Below are positions 5,894 through 10,953 of a DNA stretch of 10,953 nucleotides, piece by piece. The stretch comes from an uncultured Bacillota bacterium (lineage in GTDB: Bacteria; Bacillota; Clostridia; Peptostreptococcales; Anaerovoracaceae). Position numbers and translations under genes: made by a program. The first letter of the stretch is position 1. Each line of letters begins with the position of its first letter. The stretch is taken from positions 1 to 10,953 of the forward strand of contig CAMKAM010000038.1 in the NCBI GenBank assembly GCA_946410475.1, in the 5' to 3' direction. The notes below the pieces were generated by a model. It was not told the DNA's origin. It searched no databases and worked only from the letters and a program-made list of their open reading frames with translations.

Positions 5894-5954
5894 ATGGGCT
5901 TTTTGTCAACCAAATCCGGATATTTGGGAAATGGTTGACATTTTCAACGATTTG
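5894..5954 (+). repeat. Divergent palindrome sharing the layout of copies A-C
   Basis: AATGGGC (5893-5899) precedes a perfect 9-bp stem TGTCAACCA (5904-5912) / TGGTTGACA (5932-5940), followed by TTTTCAACGATTT. Copies A and C also have AATGGG before and TTTCAACGATT after the stem, but here the stem sequence is wholly different and the loop is 19 bases. An overlapping stem CCAAAT (5910-5915) / ATTTGG (5922-5927) would compete with the outer one. Membership in the same family is tentative. Confidence 0.4.
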
Positions 5955-6008
5955 ATGGATTGCACGTTTTTCTATCGGTGCTTCTGTAGGATTTTGCAAG
6001 GGGAAGCG

Positions 6009-6036
6009 AAAAAAAGGCCGGGATATTTCCCGGTCC
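6009..6036 (-). terminator. Intrinsic terminator of the acyl-CoA synthetase gene
   Basis: CCGGG (6018-6022) pairs with CCCGG (6029-6033) around a 6-base loop, extended by one G-C pair beyond a mismatch. On the minus strand it is followed by seven T (complement of 6009-6015). It lies about 80 bases after the stop codon at 6115. Confidence 0.75.
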
Positions 6037-6114
6037 GATATAGATTTTCGATGTGGAACTCCGATGTCTCTCCGATGAAGATCTCCGTTGTGGATCATTG
6101 CTGTTCCAAGCATA

Positions 6115-7752
6115 TCAGCTCTCGTTTTCGCCTTTGACTATGTTCAGGCCGCCGTAGATCTCACGAAGCTTCGGCTTCTCGATCTTGCCGGTCGGGTTCC
6201 TGGGGACATCGGCGAATATGTATTTCTTCGGTCTCTTGTATCTCGGTAGGTCGTGGCAGAACTCGGTGAGTTCGAATTCCGAGCATGTGTATCCCGGCTG
6301 CAGTTCGACGATCGCGCAGGCGATCTCGCCGAGACGCTTGTCCGGAAGGCCGATGACGGCGACGTCTTTGACCGCTTTGTGCTTGTGCAGGAAGTCCTCG
6401 ACCTGGACCGGGTAGATGTTTTCGCCTCCGGAGATGATGACGTCCTTCTTCCTGTCTACGAGGAAAATGAAACCGTCCTCATCGAGCTGGGCCATGTCTC
6501 CTGTATAGAGCCAGCCGTCTTTCGAAAGAGTTTCCTCTGTTGCCTTCTTGTTGTGATAGTAGCATGTCATGACGCCGGGGCCTTTGACGGCGAGTTCGCC
6601 GACTACTCCCTGAGGCACTTCGTTTCTGTCTTCATCGACGATCTTCGTCTCCCAGCCGTAGCCCGGAACGCCGATGGCTCCGACCTTATGCGGGTTCTCT
6701 ACTCCGAGGTGGACGCATCCCGGTCCGATGGACTCGGAGAGACCGTAGTTCGTATCATACTGATGATTCGGGAAGTAGTCGAACCAGTGCTTTACAAGGC
6801 TCTGCGGTACCGGCTGCGCTCCGATGTGCATCAGGCGCCACTGGTCGAGATCGTAATCTTCGAGCTTCAGTTCGCCGCGGTCGAGCGCGCCGAGTATATC
6901 CTGCGCCCACGGGACGAGAAGCCATACTATGGTGCAGTGCTCCTTGGATACCGCGTCGAGAATGAACTCCGGCTCTGTGCCCTTGAGCATGACGGCTTTG
7001 CTTCCTGAGAGGAGACTGCCGAACCAGTGCATCTTCGCGCCGGTATGGTACATCGGCGGGATGCACAGGAAGACGTCGTCCTTCTGCTGGCCGTGGTGCT
7101 TTTGCTCAACTATCGCCGAATGAGAAAGAGACTGGTGATTGTGCAGTATCGCCTTCGGGAATCCGGTCGTACCGGACGAGAAATATATCGCAGCGTCATC
7201 ATCTTCGCAGATATCGATATCCGGGTTCGTGCTCGGATAGTCGGATACCAGCGTGTAGTAGTTCTCCGCGTAGTCTGGGCACTGTTCCCCAACGAAGAAG
7301 AGCAGACGGTGCTGGTTCAGGGTCTCTTCGACGCTCTGCAGTCTGTCTATGAATTCCGGTCCGAAGAACAGAACTTCGGTGTCCGAAAGATTGATACAGT
7401 ATTCGATCTCCTCCGCCGTGTACCTGAAGTTCAGCGGCACGGCGACGGCTCCTGTCTTGAGGATGCCGAAATAGATGGGGAGCCATTCGAGGCAGTTCAT
7501 CATGAGGATGCCGACCTTCTGGCCCTTGACCACCTTGCGGTGGATAAGCATATTGGCTACTCTGTTAGCCTTTTCGTTGAAGACGATCCATTCGATCTCG
7601 CGGCGGTAGGGCTGTCCTACAGTGGATTGAATAAGCGAATATTCCTTCCACGAAAGTTTTCTCGGATCTTCGATCGCCGGGTTCAGTTCGACCAGCGCCA
7701 CATCCATCGGCCACTTTTCCGCGTTTCTCTCCAATAGTTTGGTAATAGGCAT
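6115..7752 (-). CDS. AMP-forming acyl-CoA synthetase, 545 residues
   Basis: This cytosolic enzyme of the ANL superfamily activates a carboxylic acid with ATP to an acyl-adenylate and then to acyl-CoA. Motifs are complete: the P-loop-like FSSGTTGFPKA (191-201), NYGLSES (335-341), GWLYTGD (413-419), the hinge region DRKKDVIISGGENIYP (433-448) and NPTGKIEK (519-526) with catalytic Lys523. The length and layout match medium/long-chain fatty-acid or aryl-acid CoA ligases (FadD/4-coumarate ligase-like); the substrate cannot be fixed from motifs. A GGAG (7763-7766 on the complement) and AAGGA lie before the start. It is monocistronic, with its own promoter and terminator. Its neighbours upstream make aryl-acetyl-CoA, so an aryl-acid substrate is a reasonable but unproven guess. 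Confidence 0.92.
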   Translation of the reverse strand: MPITKLLERNAEKWPMDVALVELNPAIEDPRKLSWKEYSLIQSTVGQPYRREIEWIVFNEKANRVANMLIHRKVVKGQKVGILMMNCLEWLPIYFGILKTGAVAVPLNFRYTAEEIEYCINLSDTEVLFFGPEFIDRLQSVEETLNQHRLLFFVGEQCPDYAENYYTLVSDYPSTNPDIDICEDDDAAIYFSSGTTGFPKAILHNHQSLSHSAIVEQKHHGQQKDDVFLCIPPMYHTGAKMHWFGSLLSGSKAVMLKGTEPEFILDAVSKEHCTIVWLLVPWAQDILGALDRGELKLEDYDLDQWRLMHIGAQPVPQSLVKHWFDYFPNHQYDTNYGLSESIGPGCVHLGVENPHKVGAIGVPGYGWETKIVDEDRNEVPQGVVGELAVKGPGVMTCYYHNKKATEETLSKDGWLYTGDMAQLDEDGFIFLVDRKKDVIISGGENIYPVQVEDFLHKHKAVKDVAVIGLPDKRLGEIACAIVELQPGYTCSEFELTEFCHDLPRYKRPKKYIFADVPRNPTGKIEKPKLREIYGGLNIVKGENES

Positions 7753-7780
7753 TTTTCCTTTTCTCCATTCATATTACTGG

Positions 7781-7806
7781 CGGTTTTCGGACAAGTCTGA
7801 AAACCG
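7781..7806 (-). promoter_or_regulatory. 26-base dyad just after the acyl-CoA synthetase promoter; candidate operator
   Basis: CGGTTTTC (7781-7788) pairs with GAAAACCG (7799-7806), and the inner GGAC/GTCT adds further pairs with one G-T. The element lies about +5 to +30 from the predicted transcription start. Position and symmetry suit a repressor operator of the TetR/GntR sort, or a 5' stem-loop. No regulator gene is present in the window. Confidence 0.5.
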
Positions 7807-7817
7807 GTGCAATAGGG

Positions 7818-7826
7818 ATTATATCA
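7818..7826 (-). promoter_or_regulatory. Extended -10 promoter of the acyl-CoA synthetase gene
   Basis: On the minus strand TGATATAAT is a perfect extended -10 (TGn plus TATAAT). The -35 region (GTTCAT at 17 bases) is poor, as is common with extended -10 promoters. It begins 20 bases past the iorB terminator hairpin's T-tract. Confidence 0.65.
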
Positions 7827-7846
7827 TAACGAAGAAAAATATGAAC

Positions 7847-7880
7847 AAAAAAAGAGCCGGCCCGCTTATTCGGGCCGGCT
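7847..7880 (-). terminator. Intrinsic terminator of the iorA-iorB operon
   Basis: AGCCGGCCCG (7855-7864) and CGGGCCGGCT (7871-7880) form a perfect 10-bp GC-rich stem with a 6-base loop. On the minus strand it is followed by CT and seven T-rich bases (A-run 7847-7853 on the plus strand). It lies 44 bases after the iorB stop. Confidence 0.93.
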
Positions 7881-7923
7881 TTCAGTAGTTTCTGCTATTC
7901 GGATCCTGCTGCGGATCGGCTTA

Positions 7924-8508
7924 TTACTCCATCCCGGCAGCGGCTCTTCCGGCATGGAAGGCCTTGATGTTCAGCTCGAGGGCTTTGGCCGGGACTGTCT
8001 CTTTCACGATCTCTTCCCAGTCGATACCGTCTTCGCCGAGCTTGTCGCAGATCGCTCCGAAGAGGACGACGTTCATGCATTTAGCGTTGCCGAGTTCGCG
8101 TGCGATGCCGTCAGCATCGACGACGATCGTCTCGAATTTTTCCTGCATGGCTTCGACGCAGCCTTCCGGATATTCCTCCAGACCGCTTGCAGTAGTCATC
8201 GAGTCACGCTTGTAGTCGTTGATGACGGCGACTCCGTCCGGCTTGAGGAAGTCAGCGTATCTGACTGCTTCCATCTGCTCAAGGGCGATCATTATGTCGG
8301 CCTGGCCTTTGCCGAAGACCGGTCCGTAGACCTTGTCGCCCCATCTGACCTGGGTCGTGACGCTGCCGCCGCGCTGGGCCATGCCGTGGACTTCGCTCTG
8401 CTTCACGTCGTAGCCGGCTTTGATCAGACCTCCGGTGAGGAGTCTGCTGATCAGGATGGCGCCCTGACCGCCTACGCCTGATATCAATATACTTTTAACA
8501 TTACTCAT
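7924..8508 (-). CDS. iorB: Indolepyruvate:ferredoxin oxidoreductase beta subunit, 194 residues
   Basis: This is the small subunit of the IOR complex, equivalent to the gamma domain of pyruvate:ferredoxin oxidoreductases. Visible are the opening ILISGVGGQGAILISRLL (7-24) and HGMAQRGGSV (41-50), both diagnostic of the family, and a length that matches the usual 190-200 residues. It pairs with IorA for oxidative decarboxylation of indolepyruvate and related aryl pyruvates with ferredoxin and CoA. An AAGGAGG lies just before the start, in the 18-base gap after iorA, and the operon terminator follows. The protein appears intact. Confidence 0.95.
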   Translation of the reverse strand: MSNVKSILISGVGGQGAILISRLLTGGLIKAGYDVKQSEVHGMAQRGGSVTTQVRWGDKVYGPVFGKGQADIMIALEQMEAVRYADFLKPDGVAVINDYKRDSMTTASGLEEYPEGCVEAMQEKFETIVVDADGIARELGNAKCMNVVLFGAICDKLGEDGIDWEEIVKETVPAKALELNIKAFHAGRAAAGME

Positions 8509-8526
8509 TTTCAGCTTCCTCCTTCC

Positions 8527-10278
8527 CTAAAGTTCCTGTGTTTCGATAGCCTTGAACGGGCAGACCTGAGCGCAGACCGTGCAGCCTATGCACTGAGTCG
8601 GGTCGATCTCGGCCTTGCCGTCATGGAAGGCGACGGCCGGGCATCCGACTCCGAGGCATTTCTTGCAGCCTTTGCATGTGTCTGTGTTCACGACGCATTT
8701 CTGTGTCGGCTTCGGCGCGCGCTTGAGGAGAACGCACGGACGGCGGGTGATGATGCATGCCGGCTCTTCGCAGGCCTTTGCTTCCTCGACCGTCTTTGCC
8801 ATAGCGTCGAGATCCTGCGGGTCAACGACGAAGGGCTTGTAGCCGTAAGCTTCCATTATCTTCTCCGGCATCAGTCTGACGCCTTCTTCGCCCATCAGCG
8901 TGTAGCCCGAGCCCGGGTTTTCCTGATGGCCGGTCATGCCGGTGATGCGGTTGTCGAGGATGACCGGGATCACCTTGCCTTTGTTGTAGATGATCTCTGC
9001 GGCTCCCGTCATGCCGCTGTGGAAGAACGTCGAGTCTCCCATGACTCCGAATATCTGCTTCGAATCGTCTCCCGCGATGTCGAAGGCTTTGCTCATTCCC
9101 ATGCCGACTGTGAAGCCCGCGCCCATGTCGACGCATGTGTCCATGCAGCTGAGCGGGGGAGCCATGCCGAGGGTGTAGCATCCGATGTCGCCTGTGACGA
9201 CGTTGTTCTTGTCTTTCGAAAGTGTGTAGAAGAAGCCTCTGTGCGGGCATCCCGGGCAGAGTGCGGGCGGCCTTGAGACGGCCTTTACGCTTACTTCTTT
9301 TGTTTCGGGCTGTATGCCGAGGACTCTCTCGCTGATCAGCTGCGGGTTCAGTTCGTACATCTTGCCTGTCAGTTCTTTTCCTATGCAGTCGATGCCTGCC
9401 GCCTTGATCGCGTCTTCCATGAACGGCTCGAGCTCTTCGATGACGTACAGTCTTTCGACCTTCGAAGCGAAGTCGCGGATGAGATCCATCGGAAGCGGCC
9501 ATGTGAGACCGAGCTTGAGGAAGGATGTGTCCTCCGGGAAGGCTTCCTTAGCGTACTGATAAGCGACCGATGCGGAGATGACGCCGATCTTCGTGCCGTT
9601 CATCTCGACCTTGTTCAGCGGGCAGTCACAGCCGTACTTTTCAAGCTCCGCGAGATTGCGCTCGACCTTCGGGTGGTTCTGATAAGCGTTCGCCGGCGCG
9701 CATACATATTTCTTGATGTCGCGTGCATACGGCGTGATCTCGTGCTCTTCGCGCTCGCCGAATGTGACGAGGCTCTTGGAGTGGCTGATCCTGGTCGTCG
9801 TCCTGAAGAGGACCGGCATGTCGAACTTCTCCGAGATCTCGCATGCGTATTTGACGAAGTCCTTGCATTCCTGGCTGTCCGCCGGCTCGATGCAGGCGAC
9901 CTTGGCCGCTCTTGCATAGTAGCGGTTGTCCTGCTCGTTCTGCGACGAGTGCATGCTCGGGTCATCGGCCGTGACTACGATGTAGCCGCCTTTGACTCCC
10001 ATGTAAGCCGCCGTGAAGAAGGGGTCAGCCGCCACATTGAGTCCGACCATCTTCATGGCGCAGAGCGATCTTGCGCCTGCTACCGCCGCGCCGTAAGCAA
10101 CTTCGGTCGCGACCTTTTCGTTCGGCGCCCATTCGCTGTAGATATCATCTTTGTAGAGCGCTGTGTTCTCGAGTATCTCCGTGCTCGGAGTTCCCGGGTA
10201 AGCAGCGCAGACCTGTACGCCTGCTTCGTAAGCTCCGCGGGCGATGGCCTCGTTTCCTGACAACAACTGCTGTTCCAT
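8527..10278 (-). CDS. iorA: Indolepyruvate:ferredoxin oxidoreductase alpha subunit, 583 residues
   Basis: The catalytic subunit converts aryl pyruvate, CoA and oxidised ferredoxin to aryl-acetyl-CoA, CO2 and reduced ferredoxin in the cytosol, in aromatic amino acid fermentation. The pyrimidine-binding part comes first (LLSGNEAIARGAYEAG, 5-20; AYPGTPSTEI, 26-35), then the IorA hallmark CPGCPHR (341-347), GDIGCYTLG (363-371) and the TPP motif GDSTFF to LDN (414-443). The C-terminus is a two-cluster ferredoxin domain: Cys535, 538, 541, 546 and Cys563, 566, 569, 573. The first cluster has the slightly lengthened CKKCLGVGCP spacing usual in this family. The frame is open upstream to 10671, but ATG 10278 is chosen because it has AGGAGG 7 bases before it, the protein starts like the family there, and the upstream part is repeat sequence. 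Confidence 0.95.
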   Translation of the reverse strand: MEQQLLSGNEAIARGAYEAGVQVCAAYPGTPSTEILENTALYKDDIYSEWAPNEKVATEVAYGAAVAGARSLCAMKMVGLNVAADPFFTAAYMGVKGGYIVVTADDPSMHSSQNEQDNRYYARAAKVACIEPADSQECKDFVKYACEISEKFDMPVLFRTTTRISHSKSLVTFGEREEHEITPYARDIKKYVCAPANAYQNHPKVERNLAELEKYGCDCPLNKVEMNGTKIGVISASVAYQYAKEAFPEDTSFLKLGLTWPLPMDLIRDFASKVERLYVIEELEPFMEDAIKAAGIDCIGKELTGKMYELNPQLISERVLGIQPETKEVSVKAVSRPPALCPGCPHRGFFYTLSKDKNNVVTGDIGCYTLGMAPPLSCMDTCVDMGAGFTVGMGMSKAFDIAGDDSKQIFGVMGDSTFFHSGMTGAAEIIYNKGKVIPVILDNRITGMTGHQENPGSGYTLMGEEGVRLMPEKIMEAYGYKPFVVDPQDLDAMAKTVEEAKACEEPACIITRRPCVLLKRAPKPTQKCVVNTDTCKGCKKCLGVGCPAVAFHDGKAEIDPTQCIGCTVCAQVCPFKAIETQEL

Positions 10279-10285
10279 ATGCGAT

Positions 10286-10291
10286 CCTCCT
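10286..10291 (-). promoter_or_regulatory. Ribosome binding site that fixes the iorA start
   Basis: A full AGGAGG on the minus strand with 7 bases to ATG 10278. No comparable site precedes the ATG codons further upstream in the same open frame. Confidence 0.9.
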
Positions 10292-10372
10292 TTTATATAT
10301 GAAATCTTTACATATCCTGATTTGACTGCCTGTGATTTGATTGCTTTTGTTTGGGCTGCTGCCTGCTGCTCG

Positions 10373-10460
10373 GACTGCCTGCTGATTGGGCTGTAGTCTG
10401 TTGCGTGGACTGCCTGCTGATTGGGCTGCAGTCTGTTGCGTGGACTGCATGCTGCTTGAG
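10373..10460. repeat. 35-base tandem repeat in the iorA leader
   Basis: Unit 1 (10373-10407) and unit 2 (10408-10442) begin GACTGCCTGCTGATTGGGCT and differ at a single base (T10394 against C10429). A third unit starts at 10443 but decays after about 12 bases. Related GACTGCCTG and GGGCTGCTGCCTGCTG pieces lie just before unit 1. The unit length is not a multiple of three and the copies fall in different frames, which argues against coding. Confidence 0.9.
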
Positions 10461-10649
10461 GGACCGGTATGCTTACAACTTTCGGTCCTGTTGTGCAAGT
10501 CCCATAAAGCATTCCCATAAAGCAATTATACAGCAATCGGGGAAATAAGCGACGGATTCTTTTGGATAATAGTCCTCTGTAATATGTCGCCGCGATGGAT
10601 CGGCTTGCTGATCCGCCGTGCTGATCTGCCGCGATTTCCCAATGATCGG

Positions 10650-10679
10650 TTCGTTCGGTGAACGCATTCACTGAACGAA
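10650..10679 (-). promoter_or_regulatory. 30-base dyad at the iorA transcription start; candidate operator
   Basis: TTCGTTC (10650-10656) pairs with GAACGAA (10673-10679), and GTGAA (10658-10662) with TTCAC (10667-10671), around a 4-base centre; only the 10657/10672 pair is imperfect (G-T). Predicted transcription starts near 10676, so the dyad spans about -3 to +27. This is a typical repressor site position; a 5' stem-loop is the alternative. Confidence 0.6.
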
Positions 10680-10682
10680 TTC

Positions 10683-10711
10683 ACTATACACTGCAGCTCT
10701 GTTGCTGTCAA
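10683..10711 (-). promoter_or_regulatory. Sigma-A promoter of iorA-iorB
   Basis: On the minus strand a perfect TTGACA (10706-10711), 17-base spacer and TATAGT (10683-10688). This is the best promoter match upstream of iorA. Confidence 0.75.
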
Positions 10712-10798
10712 GCGGTATTTGTGTTCGGCTCGTACTTGGCCGAGTAAGGAAACTGGTTGGATCGGGGTTTAGATGTGCTTACGCACGGAAAATGATTT

Positions 10799-10888
10799 GT
10801 GCCTGCAAACTGACATGTGCCCACAAACTGACATGTGCTCGCAAATTGACTTTCGGCTACAAACTGACTTTCGGCCACAAACTGATAA
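10799..10888. repeat. Five 18-base tandem repeats
   Basis: Units start at 10799, 10817, 10835, 10853 and 10871. Units 1-3 begin GTGC and units 4-5 begin TCGG; all share a central CAAACTGA-like block (CAAATTGA in unit 3). Eighteen is a multiple of three, so plus-strand translation gives hexapeptides such as CAHKLT and FGYKLT, but no start, ribosome binding site or stop arrangement supports a gene. The array runs directly into repeat copy C. Confidence 0.9.
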
Positions 10889-10953
10889 ATGGGCAATTCG
10901 TGGGAACAATCAATATATAGAAGGATTGTTCCCATCATTTCAACGATTTCCGG
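10885..10953 (+). repeat. Palindromic dispersed repeat, copy C (reaches the window edge)
   Basis: Aligned without gaps to 335-403 with 59 of 69 identities. The stem GGGAACAAT (10902-10910) / ATTGTTCCC (10925-10933) is a perfect 9 bp, extended by T-A, with a 14-base loop, then ATCATTTCAACGATT. The element may continue past the window. Confidence 0.85.

Larger units (their letters stand above)
5660..6114. other. 455-base gap between mtnA and the acyl-CoA synthetase gene
   Basis: From left: the mtnA ribosome binding site, a leader with two 15-base tandem repeats, the mtnA promoter, about 120 bases in which I see nothing clear, a divergent palindrome (5904-5940), and the terminator of the acyl-CoA synthetase gene (6009-6036). 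A 93-codon plus-strand open frame (5856-6137) crosses the palindrome and terminator and is probably accidental. Confidence 0.7.
10279..10682 (-). other. Roughly 400-base leader of iorA-iorB with repeats and hairpins
   Basis: If transcription starts at the strong promoter 10683-10711, the leader is about 400 bases. From its 5' end it holds a 30-base dyad (10650-10679), GC-rich short repeats (GATC-rich, 10590-10630), a TATAAT (10525-10530) that could be a second promoter without a good -35, a hairpin GGACCG/CGGTCC (10461-10488), and 35-base tandem repeats (10373-10442). No known riboswitch or T-box was recognised. Confidence 0.55.

Noticed and set aside
5856..6137. 93-codon plus-strand open frame between mtnA and the acyl-CoA synthetase gene
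   Set aside because: It runs through a palindrome and the minus-strand terminator into the end of the opposite gene, with atypical composition and no ribosome binding site.
10461..10488. T-box antiterminator in the iorA leader
   Set aside because: The GGACCG/CGGTCC hairpin lacks the T-box core sequence and no terminator partner is seen before iorA.
10279..10671. N-terminal extension of IorA in an uninterrupted frame to 10671
   Set aside because: It is made of 35-base repeats that shift frame between copies, lacks a ribosome binding site, and the family N-terminus starts at 10278 behind a full AGGAGG.
10799..10888. CRISPR array
   Set aside because: The 18-base units are contiguous with no spacers, and there are no cas genes.
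10702..10920. Plus-strand frame with hexapeptide repeats (CAHKLT type)
   Set aside because: The periodicity follows from the 18-base DNA repeat; no start signal, and it ends within repeat copy C.
335..10953. Composite transposon bounded by copies A and C
   Set aside because: The copies are direct, only 69 bases, with a third copy beside A; no transposase or target-site duplication is visible, and the genes between look like core metabolism.

Overview
The window looks like a chromosomal segment of a moderate-GC anaerobic Firmicute, probably a clostridial amino-acid fermenter. This is inferred from gene content (a ferredoxin-dependent 2-ketoacid oxidoreductase of the IOR type, an AzgA-type purine permease, a LytS-like receptor fused to a SpoIIE-type phosphatase), strong AGGAGG-type ribosome binding sites, sigma-A promoters and rho-independent terminators. 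I cannot name the genus from the sequence alone. I saw no phage genes, transposase, CRISPR array, tRNA or rRNA. Layout, left to right: the 3' end of an unrecognised plus-strand gene (3-125); a 532-base gene-free stretch full of inverted repeats (126-657); two plus-strand genes, an EamA/DMT transporter (658-1569) and a membrane-sensor PP2C phosphatase (1643-2983); then, converging on the phosphatase with only 5 bases between stop codons, a series of minus-strand genes: NCS2/AzgA purine permease (2989-4350), mtnA (4493-5659), an AMP-forming acyl-CoA synthetase (6115-7752), iorB (7924-8508) and iorA (8527-10278, start reset from a longer open frame). The window ends in a repeat-rich leader and upstream region (10279-10953). 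How the genes may work together: iorA-iorB form one operon (18-base gap, one terminator after iorB) and would oxidatively decarboxylate aryl pyruvates to aryl-acetyl-CoA. The acyl-CoA synthetase just downstream has its own promoter and terminator and may act on related carboxylic acids. MtnA (methylthioribose-1-phosphate isomerase) lies upstream of a purine permease; adenine is released in the same salvage route, so a link is possible but not shown. The transporter and phosphatase have no obvious partners here. The main interest is non-coding. A 69-base palindromic element occurs at both ends of the window in the same orientation (335-403 and 10885-10953, 59 of 69 bases identical, no gaps), with a compensatory A-T to G-C change in its stem; a third copy is at 481-528 and a divergent candidate at 5894-5954. 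A cluster of adjacent nested hairpins fills 183-314. The two convergent genes at 2983/2989 appear to terminate inside each other. Several tandem repeats (15, 18 and 35 bases) sit in leaders and inside mtnA. Three minus-strand promoters carry a dyad just after the -10 box.
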